Made by a program: the position numbers and the translations under genes
Virus record (IMG/VR): IMGVR_UViG_3300021963_000004
Span: 1 to 42,743 of that record
From: a virus
Length of the DNA: 42,743 nt
Reading direction: 5' to 3' (one strand)
In this document: positions 13,202 through 22,904 of the stretch, in pieces
Layout: every line of letters begins with the position of its first letter
Position numbering within the stretch: the first letter of the stretch is position 1
The notes under the pieces: model-generated
The model's input: the letters and a program-made list of their open reading frames with translations, nothing else
Database searches by the model: none
What the model was told of the DNA's origin: nothing

Positions 13202-15907
13202 TTATGCGACGGTATACGCGCCGTTTGAGTTCGTAACGATCCAGGTGCCTGCGACAAAGCACTTCAGATACACGCAACTCCCGACGTTCGTGAGCGTGAG
13301 AATGCCGCCTGCTGAACCGGCATTGATGATTTCCGTACCGTTCGTATCGACCGTCATGGCCTGCGCGACCACCTTACGGAATCCGAACTCCAGCCCAGGG
13401 AGGGCCACCGGCAGCACGTAGGCCCAGCCTGCTGCTGCGCCCACGTTGGCGAACGTCGCCCCCGACTCGTCCTCAATCAGGGTCAAGGTGGAAGCCGCGC
13501 TGGTTTCTAATTCGGTTCCAAAATCGAACCGCTGCCGAATGGGAGTGGGGCGCGTTCCCCCCGCAATGTTTACCGAGCAATAGCGGTCCAACGACGCCCC
13601 GCCACTGACTCCTCGGAATAGGGCGTCCGTGTAATTGTCGGAGAGATCCCATGAGGTATTGGTTGCCGCGTTTATTGAGGCATAGATAAGTCGCCAGACA
13701 CCTTCCGTCGGCGCGGCCCCTTTCCACCCTAGGAACTTGTTCCGTCGCACGACCACAGAGTGCAGGTTCAAAGAATTGCACTCAATAAACACCCCGTATT
13801 GTGTTGAAGATCCTCCATCGAAGTAGGCATCGTCCGTGTACTGGACATTGTCCTCGATGACGACAGACCCATCACCGGCTGTGAGGTGGGAATAGAGAAT
13901 GAAGCGGCTTCCGTTGGCAGGAGTGTAGGCGGATAGTGCCCTATTCAATACATTGTCACGAATGACACAATTATTCCCGCTTCCAGCGATGTAGTAGTGC
14001 GCCATGCAGCGTTCAATCGTGTTGCCCGCAACCAACAGATTGTCTCCCGTGGGTGATGATGGAACCGCATGGATAATATATCCCTGCGACCCCGTCACCA
14101 CGCGAGAAAACAAATTATTTAACACGGAGACGTTCGGCCCGAGCACGGAGATCGCCACCTTTGACGCCGCCTCCGCGTTCACGAGCGTTTGAATGCCACT
14201 AAAGGTATTGTTGGCCACGAGGGTGTTCGGAATGTCCCCCCATGTGACGGAGGCGGTAGGGCTTTTGATTAGGATGCCTGCATACGTCCACGCGGCAACG
14301 GCATTCCCCGTGCAGATGTTTTCTCGACCGCGCATATAAATGCCCACTCCAGACGCACCAAACGCACCCGCTCCAATGTACTGAATATCCTCAACGACGT
14401 TGTTGGTGACGACGCAGCGCCAGCCGTCTGCGAGGATGCCGGTTACTGCATCGGTGTTCAGGCCACCACTCGACCGCATCTTCCGCACCGTATTGCCAGA
14501 GATGATCGTCGAGCCTTCCGCCGTATGGATGTCGCTGTTGTCGTAGCCGTAGGAGCCGAGTTCTCCTGTGCGTCCACCCGCGAGGGAGTCCGCCTTCTTG
14601 CCCACGATGATGCCGTAACTGTTGAAGCCTGAGCCGGTGTTCGTGGAGATGATGTTACTGATGTGGTTGTTGAGGATCTTGACCCCGTAGGTTTCGCACG
14701 AGAGCTGAATGGCGCGAATGTTCCCGTTCGTCTGCGTGGAGTCTCGGAAGATACAGTCCCGCACCGTGAACCAGCGTTTCAACGTATTATTCGCTCCCCC
14801 AGTGGTGGGAATCCCATACCCATTGGTCAGGAAGTTGTAGACCTCCATCCCCAGGAATTGATGGTAGTCCTGATCCACCACATCGAGGTCGAAGCCGTCG
14901 GCACCGTTGCAATTCACCACGGCCCCATAGGCGAACGTGGTGATGTGGTCCCCATAGATGGTGACGACGGACGATTTGAGGTAATTGCCTGACGGGAAGA
15001 ACACGGTCGCTGGCGTGCCCGATGCGTCGGCGGCGTCATACGCGGCTTGAAACGCCGCCGTCGAGTCCGCGACACCTGTCTTATCTGCTCCATAGTCAAG
15101 GACGTTGAGCCAGTCCGCTTCACGAGCCGCCAGCGTCCGCGAGGCTGTGGAGCCAGTGGCCGTGACGCTGATGGTTGAGGGATCTGTAATGCCTGATGCG
15201 GGGACGGTATTGACCTCGCGGGCCACACCGAAGTTCTGCACCATGATGTTGCTGGTACCAACTGGCGGAGCGGTCGTGAAGGTGAGGGTTGATCCAGAGA
15301 CCGTGAAATCTGTCTGCGGCGTCTGCGTCACCCCAGAGATCGCCACAAGGAGGGCGGCGGAGGCACCAGGAGGACTCGATAAGGTGAATGCGGTCTGTGC
15401 GCCTGTCCCGCTGAGGAGTTGAACGGTCGGAGAGAAGGCAAGCGTAGTGCCAGTCCATGCGTTGACCGTGGGGTTTCCCGCAGCGTCAAAGTACAGGAAG
15501 TTGTTCTTCCTATTGGCTATCAGCGGCATTTCGAGGATTCCAGCCACTTCAATGGCCGGTGCCCGCACGGAACGTATACTGTCGAGGGCCTGAATATCGG
15601 CGGTCTCCTGCATCACGTACAGGACTTGTAGCGTGGCAGTATCGAGATCCGTCTCACCGAGGACTGAGCCGTTCACAAAGTCCACGAGCGCCTCTTCTGA
15701 GGGCGTGATGCGGCGTATTCGGACGGTGGACGCGACGGCCAGTGGGGTATCAAGAGTAATCACAAAGTCACTGGCGAAGGTGAACGCGGTCGTCTCCACG
15801 AGGTCGATGTAAACGTGGATGTGGTCCCTAGCGATATAGGGCGACGTGAAGGTGAAGTTGCTTTGACCCCCACTCCCCGCCAAGTCAACGATAGATAGAA
15901 AAGCCAT
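13202..15907 (-). CDS. Tail fibre / tailspike with pectate-lyase-like beta-helix (gp17-like N-terminus)
   Basis: 901 residues. Residues about 1-110 match the T7 gp17 attachment domain (SNFTFTSPYIARDHIHVYID ... VRIRRITPSEEALVDFVNGS). A second adaptor-like unit follows (about 160-225, TAFTLSSPPGASAALLVAIS). From about 268, LNVLDYGADKTGVADSTAAF opens a right-handed parallel beta-helix with repeated V..N.I turns, the fold of polysaccharide-degrading tailspikes. The C-terminus is a compact domain. It would bind and perhaps cleave host surface glycans. Substrate cannot be read from sequence. Confidence 0.9.
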   Translation of the reverse strand: MAFLSIVDLAGSGGQSNFTFTSPYIARDHIHVYIDLVETTAFTFASDFVITLDTPLAVASTVRIRRITPSEEALVDFVNGSVLGETDLDTATLQVLYVMQETADIQALDSIRSVRAPAIEVAGILEMPLIANRKNNFLYFDAAGNPTVNAWTGTTLAFSPTVQLLSGTGAQTAFTLSSPPGASAALLVAISGVTQTPQTDFTVSGSTLTFTTAPPVGTSNIMVQNFGVAREVNTVPASGITDPSTISVTATGSTASRTLAAREADWLNVLDYGADKTGVADSTAAFQAAYDAADASGTPATVFFPSGNYLKSSVVTIYGDHITTFAYGAVVNCNGADGFDLDVVDQDYHQFLGMEVYNFLTNGYGIPTTGGANNTLKRWFTVRDCIFRDSTQTNGNIRAIQLSCETYGVKILNNHISNIISTNTGSGFNSYGIIVGKKADSLAGGRTGELGSYGYDNSDIHTAEGSTIISGNTVRKMRSSGGLNTDAVTGILADGWRCVVTNNVVEDIQYIGAGAFGASGVGIYMRGRENICTGNAVAAWTYAGILIKSPTASVTWGDIPNTLVANNTFSGIQTLVNAEAASKVAISVLGPNVSVLNNLFSRVVTGSQGYIIHAVPSSPTGDNLLVAGNTIERCMAHYYIAGSGNNCVIRDNVLNRALSAYTPANGSRFILYSHLTAGDGSVVIEDNVQYTDDAYFDGGSSTQYGVFIECNSLNLHSVVVRRNKFLGWKGAAPTEGVWRLIYASINAATNTSWDLSDNYTDALFRGVSGGASLDRYCSVNIAGGTRPTPIRQRFDFGTELETSAASTLTLIEDESGATFANVGAAAGWAYVLPVALPGLEFGFRKVVAQAMTVDTNGTEIINAGSAGGILTLTNVGSCVYLKCFVAGTWIVTNSNGAYTVA

Positions 15908-15918
15908 GAATGAGTTCC

Positions 15919-18900
15919 TTATTTATTGAGATCGAGGAGTGTTTGCACGAGGCCCCTGCTGGCGCGTGTTCGAGCCATCTTGGTCTTGAGTGCATCGTCC
16001 TGAGAGGACTTGATACCGAGGACGTTTGCGTACTCGTTTTTCGTCTGCTCTAGCGCAGCCGTTCGGTACTTCATCTCCTCAGCCTTGATCGCCTTGATAC
16101 GGTACCCTGGGATGTCGGGTGTCGCGTCCAGGCGGGCATTCGCTGATTCGTTTCCTAACTCGTAGCGAGACCCAGAGATGACCTCTCGGAGCTTCTCGTG
16201 GAACGGTAGGTGTTCGCCATGTGGGATGACGGTGCCGATGAGATCCTGCATCCGGTCATACGCGGAGGCCTTCTGGCCTTCTTGGTAGACTTCTTTCAGG
16301 TCCACTGGCTTCCCACCGATGGTATACTTACTGGCTGGTTCATTGAAGTCGGCCTCAGCGGTAGAATCCGAGAGGCGTTGGAGTTCCGAGAACACCATAT
16401 CTTGAGGAGCCAATCGCGCACTGAAGGGGACAATCGTCGAGTACGGCATCCCGATGCGGGTATCATTGATTCGGCCCACGTAGTCACGCCTCGGAGGGAG
16501 TGCTTGTGAGACCCCTGGGATACGGGCCATCACCGCATCCAGTGTGGAGCGAACCTCACGCATCGCGGGATCATCGTTGAGCGATGAGAGCATGCCTGGG
16601 ACGTGGGACGCCACGTAGTTCTGCCACCAACGGGCGACTTTCGTTTCGTTGTCGTAGCCGCTGAACGTGGAGAAGAACTCCGTCATGTTGCGGAAGTACG
16701 TCTTGGCGACGACAGACTTCGCAAAGGCAGCCGTGGCACCGATGGCTCCGTTGCCAGCCATTTCCGCCTGTTCTGCGGCGGGGGCGTCGAAGAACTTCGT
16801 GATGGCGAGCGACATGGAGTTCGCCAGACCATCGCGGGTGTCTGGATCGAGCATACCGGAGGACGCCGCAAAGTCTGCGGTCATACCGAGGATGTCTCCA
16901 AATGGCTGTAGACGTTGGTAGGAGAGGTAGAGGTCTTCTCCATCCGGTCCCATGCCGTTGAACTTGACAGAGTACGGCTGCCACCCTGGGGGACGATAGA
17001 CGCCCTTGGGTGGTGCGGCACCTGTGATGCGGCCCTCCATAACGAGGAAGCCTGCGCCCAAATACATACTTGAACCAATGGTGAGCTTCCCGATGGCCTC
17101 TGCTGCCTTGAAGCCGCCCCCCCGTGTGTCCGTCCAGAACTGCTTCCGCAGTTGGCCGATGATCGGCGTGAACTCGAAGGTGGTCCGAGTTACGTTGGTC
17201 GGCGTCTTCACGAACGGGAGGATCATGCCTCGAACGATAGGGTGTGAGGACGCTCGTGCGGCCATCTCACCGAGACTGGGGGCACCCAAATGGGTATCAA
17301 CCTTGAGGTCGTTAACGAATGAGGTCTTCTCCGCATACTTCAGCGCGTCAGGAACAATGCCCCTGCGCTGATCGTCGAAGGCGGCGTGGAGTGCGTTGTC
17401 AACGTGCGCGGCGATCCCATCGTGTTTCATGGAACCCGCAGCCACTTGATCCGCTGCATCCATGGCCGCTTTCGATGCGACGTATGCTCGGTAGTTGAGT
17501 TGCTTCCAGAACTCGTCCCCAGCCGTGAGGCCTCGGAACGAGAGGCGCACCCCCTCACCGAAATAATCAATCATCTTGGAGGCGTAGTTGTCGGGATTCA
17601 TATTGAACGCCATCGAACTGATAAACGGGAGTTTCACCTCGGATGTTTCAGCTTTCGAGATGATCGCCTCGCCGGATTTGAACGCGGCCCAACTCATGTT
17701 CATGGCGTCTCTGAAGGCGGTGTGCATGTGGGTGTAGATGCCCAGGCCCATTCTGGCGGACTGGAATCCCTTCCCCGCAGCACCTTGCGCGAGACCGCCC
17801 ATGATGAGCGTGGCAGGCGTGAAGGCGGTGTTCAGCCCTGTGGCGAAGGCGTTGATGCCTTGCGTGGTGAACCGGCCCAGGAGCGCGAGGCCTGTCCAGT
17901 ATTCGTTGTGAATACCGACGAGCTTCGACCCCCACGAGAGGTTCTGTAGTTGGACAATCGCGGCCACCTTGACGGGGTCACCATTGGCGGCAATCATCAG
18001 CCGCTCAATCCTTTCGGCTTCCTTTGGATCTGCGAGTCGCTTGAGTACGGCTTCCTTGTCGAAGATGCCCGTCTTGTAGCCCAATGCGTGCATGCTTCGG
18101 CCTAAGAGCGTTTCCGTCTTGGCGAGTTCCGCCTGGACCCCTGAGAGGCCGACGAAGATTTGCTTATGTGCTTCTCGTGCCTCCATGTCACCGAGAGCGG
18201 CCTTCTTCGCAAGCGCGAACATCTTGAGTCCATGATGCTGCATGAGTTCTTTGACACCCACGAGGACCGCGCCACCATCTTCGAGGGATACCCGCATTTG
18301 CTGAAGTTTGGCGATGGCGAGTTCGGGATCGAGACCGAGGGTGGCGGCACCGGCTCTGGTCGCTGCTTCTGTTTCGACGGTGCTGTTGAGTTGCTTCTTG
18401 GTTGCCGTGCCGAGGTCCGCGAGGCCTTGGAGGACTTCGTTGGGAGTGCCTTCGGTCAGCGGTTGACGGATAGCGACACCCTCTTTGGCCGCAGACTCGG
18501 TGAGTCCCTTTGCGGGAGGAGGAATCGTCTCACCCGCAATCACGCGGTTCACGAGCTTGTCCTGCATCTTGATGAATTTCGCGGCTTCTTTATCTCCCAC
18601 CTTGACGAGCGGTTCCCCGTCCACCTTGAGGACCGTGTAGGCAGGCTTGGGCACTGCTGCGGCTACCACTGGTGCCACTGGGGTGACTGGTGGGGTGACG
18701 TTGGCAGCGGTCGCGCCTGCCTTGGCTGGATCTACGGCTGCGGCTGCGGCGTTGTCCACGGTGCCTGTGGCGGCGAGAGCGGCATCGTCGGCCAGCACTT
18801 GCTTCTCAAGATCCTTCACGATCCTGTCGGAGGCGGCTGCCCCCTTGAACTTATGGACCACGAGCGCGAGACTGTTGAAGATCTTCTGCGCGGCACCGGC

Positions 18901-19488
18901 AGTGAAGGATTCTTCAAGGACACCCTTCACCCTGGCGACGACTTGATTGTCATTGGGATTCTGTGCGAGGAGGTCGAAGGCGGGGCCGACGACAGGGAAC
19001 CGCGCCAGCACATTGGAGATGCGTTGGTGATTGGGGTCGGAGGTCAGCGTGGCCCCGACACCTGTTTGCACTGCGGCACCGATCGCCGTAGTGCCCTTAA
19101 CCGCAAGGCCCGCGCCTTTGAGCACAGCCCCACCAGCCACCCAAGACAGTCCTGCCTCGGTGAGGCCTGCGGTGATCTCACCGGCCACGTTCCTGGGGGC
19201 CTCAGAACCATACTCTAAACTGGCCTTCATCAGACGGGCCTGGTCTTCGAGGCCCATCGCTTCCGCAATAGGTGCCCCGATAGCCCGCACGGTGTTACGC
19301 GCCCCACGTACTGCGTTCTCCGCACCACGAGCAATCCCGCGAAGCCCATCAACGGCGTAGTCGGCCACGCTTGGATCAGTGTGGTCTGACATACTAGGAT
19401 CTGCTGGGTTGGGTTCCTTCGTCAGTGGGATCTTGGTGTCGGTAAACGGCTGGTCCTCGGCTAGAGGCTCGCCAAATTCTTCTGCCAT
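15919..19488 (-). CDS. Internal virion protein D (T7 gp16-like)
   Basis: 1189 residues (T7 gp16: 1318). Large, alanine-rich, helical protein between the gp15-like gene and the tail fibre, as in T7. The N-terminal third has amphipathic and hydrophobic stretches (TAIGAAVQTGVGATL). The rest resembles gp16 cores that extrude from the head to form a conduit across the envelope during DNA ejection. I see no lytic transglycosylase motif at the N-terminus where T7 gp16 has one, so peptidoglycan hydrolysis may lie elsewhere. Confidence 0.85.
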   Translation of the reverse strand: MAEEFGEPLAEDQPFTDTKIPLTKEPNPADPSMSDHTDPSVADYAVDGLRGIARGAENAVRGARNTVRAIGAPIAEAMGLEDQARLMKASLEYGSEAPRNVAGEITAGLTEAGLSWVAGGAVLKGAGLAVKGTTAIGAAVQTGVGATLTSDPNHQRISNVLARFPVVGPAFDLLAQNPNDNQVVARVKGVLEESFTAGAAQKIFNSLALVVHKFKGAAASDRIVKDLEKQVLADDAALAATGTVDNAAAAAVDPAKAGATAANVTPPVTPVAPVVAAAVPKPAYTVLKVDGEPLVKVGDKEAAKFIKMQDKLVNRVIAGETIPPPAKGLTESAAKEGVAIRQPLTEGTPNEVLQGLADLGTATKKQLNSTVETEAATRAGAATLGLDPELAIAKLQQMRVSLEDGGAVLVGVKELMQHHGLKMFALAKKAALGDMEAREAHKQIFVGLSGVQAELAKTETLLGRSMHALGYKTGIFDKEAVLKRLADPKEAERIERLMIAANGDPVKVAAIVQLQNLSWGSKLVGIHNEYWTGLALLGRFTTQGINAFATGLNTAFTPATLIMGGLAQGAAGKGFQSARMGLGIYTHMHTAFRDAMNMSWAAFKSGEAIISKAETSEVKLPFISSMAFNMNPDNYASKMIDYFGEGVRLSFRGLTAGDEFWKQLNYRAYVASKAAMDAADQVAAGSMKHDGIAAHVDNALHAAFDDQRRGIVPDALKYAEKTSFVNDLKVDTHLGAPSLGEMAARASSHPIVRGMILPFVKTPTNVTRTTFEFTPIIGQLRKQFWTDTRGGGFKAAEAIGKLTIGSSMYLGAGFLVMEGRITGAAPPKGVYRPPGWQPYSVKFNGMGPDGEDLYLSYQRLQPFGDILGMTADFAASSGMLDPDTRDGLANSMSLAITKFFDAPAAEQAEMAGNGAIGATAAFAKSVVAKTYFRNMTEFFSTFSGYDNETKVARWWQNYVASHVPGMLSSLNDDPAMREVRSTLDAVMARIPGVSQALPPRRDYVGRINDTRIGMPYSTIVPFSARLAPQDMVFSELQRLSDSTAEADFNEPASKYTIGGKPVDLKEVYQEGQKASAYDRMQDLIGTVIPHGEHLPFHEKLREVISGSRYELGNESANARLDATPDIPGYRIKAIKAEEMKYRTAALEQTKNEYANVLGIKSSQDDALKTKMARTRASRGLVQTLLDLNK

Positions 19489-19497
19489 GTTGTATCC

Positions 19498-21744
19498 TTA
19501 CTTCTTTTGAAATTCCTCGACGTCACGGTCGAAGAATTTGTGTATCTTCTCATACCGCCTGTCGGCCTCATTCTGCGTGGCGTAGGAGGGGAACTTGTCG
19601 AGGCCCACCTTCTTCGCTCTCGCAACCGCCTCATCAGCGGATAGTTCCTTCCCGTCCCAGATGGTGGGGAGGTTGAAGTGCCTGCCGTTAAACTCTACAG
19701 TGATGTTGCGGACTGTTGAGACAGACCCATTCTTGTTGTCCACCCGTCCGGTCCCATGGAGGTTGCGGAGGTGGTGGTTGTAGACGTTGAGTTCTTGCGC
19801 GTTCAGCCCTAACTCCTTCGTTGCTACGTCACGATTCTTGGGATTGATTTTGCCCTTGGCTGCTTCTGCGGCGAGTGTCTCCTGATTGACCGGAATGCCT
19901 GCCGCATCCATCTTCTTGACGAGGGCAGTCTGATCGGTGGCAGCCTTCACTTGGGCTTTTGCCGCTGGCGTCTCTTTCCACATTTCCCACTCTTGGTAGG
20001 CCTTCTTATTCTTGTGGTCCGCCTCGGCGTCCTTAATGGCTTTCAAGAGATCCGCGTTGTACTTGGCACCAATGGCGATGGCCCCTTCCTGCGACAACTT
20101 CATAATTTGAAGCGTGTTCAGTTTAGGATTCTCACGAGCAATGTTTGCCACATGCTGCCGGAACTCAAGGGTGGCCCGTAATGCGAACGTGGCGGTCTCC
20201 CCAAAGAGATCCTCGTTGGCCTTTGTCTTGATGGAGTGCCTGACTTCGTTCTCGACCCTAGTGAAGGTCGTGTCCGCGAAGAGGTCTTTGAAGGTCTCTG
20301 AGTCGTCCCGAAACTGTTTCCCAGCGGTGCGTAATGCAGTCCATTCTTGCTGAGAGATGTGGTAGTGCTGCATGGCGTGGTCTACCGCCAGCATGGTCTT
20401 GGCGTCACCCTTGTTCTTCCCCACGGCATTGGTCAGGTCGATCAAGAACTTGGGGTCGGTGTTTTCTATTCTATCAGCCTTGGCTTGCTTGGTGAGTTGC
20501 TGAAAGTGAGCGAAGTACGTCGCGGCCTTTTCAGGATCAAGCTCGAACATCCTCTCCATGGCCGGTCTTCGCGCAGCCGCTTCTTCTGGTGTAATATTCA
20601 GCCAGTCCTTGACGTGCATGGCAATGTCTACCTGGTTACTGAACAGGTTCTTCTTGGTGAACTCGTTTTGTGCCACTCGATGTTGCTCTTCCAAGATGAC
20701 TCGGCGTTCTTCAATCGTTTTGCCGGTGGCCTCAATCCTCATCCAGTGCTCCAGGTTCCGCCGCTCGGTGTCCACCTCTCCCGCGATGTTCAGGCGGGCC
20801 TCGTGAGACTTGAGCTTGAAGCGGGTGTTGTCAGAGACGAGTCCTGCCGGTCCCTGAAGGTGGCGACCGATATCCAGTACCGTAATGTCCCGCTCTTCGA
20901 GGGCCTTGGAGAGGAGGGCGTCTTGTATCATTTCCCCGATGACGGCCTTATCCCCGCCCTGTGCGCCAATACTCCCTGGACCAAACATGGCCTCGGTCAT
21001 GCGCTGGGCGATAGCCTTATGGTCTCGGTCTTCTGTTCTCTTAAAGGTGCCATCGGCGTTGGTTCCCATGTCGTTCTTGAGTAGGGTACCGAGGAGGGTG
21101 GCCCCGTTCTGGTAGCCGATCTTCTCTCGTTCTTTGGTGCGGTGTGCGATGTGCTCATTCTCTACGGCGCGGCCTCCATCTGCGAGGCGCTCATGGTACT
21201 GCGACTTCGCAATTTCCATCGGCGTATACTTATGGCTTCCGTCCTCGTTGTAGAGGAGTGCCTTCGCACGACTCTCCTGAAACCCGAAGAAGAACTTGCT
21301 GTAGGCATCGGCGGAATCATCGCCCTTCACCCCTGATCTGGCATACTCGTTCTTCAGGTCCATCTGGTCCTGCTCGGCGTGTGCTCTCAGGAATGCGATG
21401 TTAGCGGCCTGCATGAACTGAGGGGCTACGCCACGAGGCAACTGACCTTCCTTGACCGCCTGGTTCAAGTCTTTGATGTTCTTCTGCTGGGCGAGCATGG
21501 TACCGGCCACGGTGCCTTCAGCCTCGTCCCGCTCCCTGAAGACCTTCTCGGTGTACTCCACGGCTTGAAGTCCTGTCGTACCGGAGAAGCGGGCGAGGGC
21601 ATTACCAAGCTGTTCGAGGCCAGTGGTTTTCGGTGCATCAGGAACATCTGCGACAGTAGGGAATGCGAACGAACCCGCTGGGCGGGCATTGACTTCGAGT
21701 TCCCGCCTACGTCCTGGTAGAGCGTCTGGTGTCTGAAGGGCCAT
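19498..21744 (-). CDS. Internal virion protein C (T7 gp15-like)
   Basis: 748 residues, almost the same length as T7 gp15 (747), in the same position. Mostly helical and charged, as expected for a core/ejection protein. The C-terminal part (about 650-745) carries a recognisable phage virion module: GSVSTVRNITVEFNGRHFN, LPTIWDGKELSADEAVARA, ending with a helical DRRYEKIHKFFDRDVEEF. AAGGA precedes the ATG. It forms the internal core with the gp14- and gp16-like proteins. Confidence 0.87.
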   Translation of the reverse strand: MALQTPDALPGRRRELEVNARPAGSFAFPTVADVPDAPKTTGLEQLGNALARFSGTTGLQAVEYTEKVFRERDEAEGTVAGTMLAQQKNIKDLNQAVKEGQLPRGVAPQFMQAANIAFLRAHAEQDQMDLKNEYARSGVKGDDSADAYSKFFFGFQESRAKALLYNEDGSHKYTPMEIAKSQYHERLADGGRAVENEHIAHRTKEREKIGYQNGATLLGTLLKNDMGTNADGTFKRTEDRDHKAIAQRMTEAMFGPGSIGAQGGDKAVIGEMIQDALLSKALEERDITVLDIGRHLQGPAGLVSDNTRFKLKSHEARLNIAGEVDTERRNLEHWMRIEATGKTIEERRVILEEQHRVAQNEFTKKNLFSNQVDIAMHVKDWLNITPEEAAARRPAMERMFELDPEKAATYFAHFQQLTKQAKADRIENTDPKFLIDLTNAVGKNKGDAKTMLAVDHAMQHYHISQQEWTALRTAGKQFRDDSETFKDLFADTTFTRVENEVRHSIKTKANEDLFGETATFALRATLEFRQHVANIARENPKLNTLQIMKLSQEGAIAIGAKYNADLLKAIKDAEADHKNKKAYQEWEMWKETPAAKAQVKAATDQTALVKKMDAAGIPVNQETLAAEAAKGKINPKNRDVATKELGLNAQELNVYNHHLRNLHGTGRVDNKNGSVSTVRNITVEFNGRHFNLPTIWDGKELSADEAVARAKKVGLDKFPSYATQNEADRRYEKIHKFFDRDVEEFQKK

Positions 21745-21752
21745 GGTAATCC

Positions 21753-22442
21753 TTATCCGATATTAGAGGAGTCGAAAGCGATTTGTCTGCCCCCCTGCGT
21801 CTGTGTGGCAGAGGTCTGCTGCGTGGTGGTATTCCCAATGTTGTTGAGATTGCCTGACGCTCCTGGCTTCAGGAGACCAGATGACATCGCGCCGGAACTG
21901 ATGGTGCCAACCGCGCCGAGGATGGGGCCGAAGTAATCCACTGGGGCCTGGGGGCGTGGGACGTAAGACTTCATCTGCGTGACGCGCTGGTCGAACTGGT
22001 CCTGGTAGCCAGTGATATTCTCAGTGTGCTGTTGGTTCTTTGTTCGGAGGTTCTCCTTCAAGATTCCCACTTCACGGTTCTCTTGGAAGGCGTAGTCGTT
22101 GAGGATGATGGAGAGCGAGCGGCCATCCACCCCGCGTTCGGCAGCGGAGGCGATAGCGGAGGACTCAACTTGATCCGCTTGACGGTCAACCTCGATGGTC
22201 TCCGAGCGTGCGTTGAGGGCTTCTTGGCGGGCCTGCTCACCTTCCTGCCGGAGTTGCCGGAGATAGTCTTTGGTGGCGCGTGAGCGTTCCTCTGTGATGG
22301 CCACCTCCTGCGCTTGCCGTTTCTGCTCCTCCTGATCTATTGCCATCTTGCGGGCGTTTTGCTGTCCCTGGATAGACATGGCGGCGCTCGCCGCTGCTGT
22401 GACTGCTGTGACTGCAAGGGCTATGGAGACTGGCTCACACAT
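21753..22442 (-). CDS. Internal virion protein B (T7 gp14-like)
   Basis: 229 residues from the ATG at 22442 (MCEPVSIALAVTAVTAAASA), the MC-plus-hydrophobic start typical of gp14. A long charged helical segment follows (about 30-140), then a Gly/Ser/Thr-rich end. A longer frame up to 22508 overlaps the gp13-like gene and is unlikely. gp14 inserts in the outer membrane during ejection in T7. Confidence 0.85.
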   Translation of the reverse strand: MCEPVSIALAVTAVTAAASAAMSIQGQQNARKMAIDQEEQKRQAQEVAITEERSRATKDYLRQLRQEGEQARQEALNARSETIEVDRQADQVESSAIASAAERGVDGRSLSIILNDYAFQENREVGILKENLRTKNQQHTENITGYQDQFDQRVTQMKSYVPRPQAPVDYFGPILGAVGTISSGAMSSGLLKPGASGNLNNIGNTTTQQTSATQTQGGRQIAFDSSNIG

Positions 22443-22902
22443 GATTAACCGCCTTGACAAATGAATAAAATGTTCGGTGCTCCGGTCCATAGTCATCGAG
22501 CCGCTCAATGAACGAGAACCCTAACCACTTGAGCCAGCGGACGTGGAGCGTATTGCGCTGGTCGATTTCATTACCGATAATTTTGAACGGCTTCTCCATC
22601 AGTGCAACATGCCGCTTGCACTCGCGGAGAAACTGGATACTCAGTGGGGGCTTGGCGAGGGCATCGCTGCCCAACATCCAGATGCGCCCGAAGTCTCCCT
22701 CATGCACGATCCCAAACATCCCTGCCACATGGTAGGTGTTGTCGATGATCGTGCAGCAGATCATGGAATGGTCTGCCCCTGCTTGGAGGGCGGCGAGCGG
22801 GGATAATCCTGTCCCCGCCCGCAACTCGTCATTATCCGCGTCACGTAACTTGGGTGCTAGACACTCTGCGTCCCCTTCACGAAAAGCTCTAACGTAGCCC
22901 AT
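22435..22902 (-). CDS. Internal virion protein A (T7 gp13-like, GNAT-like fold)
   Basis: 155 residues. The order between tail tube B and the gp14-like gene, and the pattern (MGYVRAFREGDAECLAPKLR ... RNTLHVRWLKWLGFSFIERL) fit gp13-type proteins, which have an acetyltransferase-like fold without proven catalysis. The stop overlaps the gp14 start by 8 bases. Probably needed for virion assembly or infectivity. Confidence 0.82.
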   Translation of the reverse strand: MGYVRAFREGDAECLAPKLRDADNDELRAGTGLSPLAALQAGADHSMICCTIIDNTYHVAGMFGIVHEGDFGRIWMLGSDALAKPPLSIQFLRECKRHVALMEKPFKIIGNEIDQRNTLHVRWLKWLGFSFIERLDDYGPEHRTFYSFVKAVNHV

Positions 22903-22904
22903 GG

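Noticed and set aside
18160-19218. Long plus-strand frame (352 residues)
   Set aside because: Mirror of the gp16-like gene's codon bias; composition rich in Cys, His and Gly with no domain.
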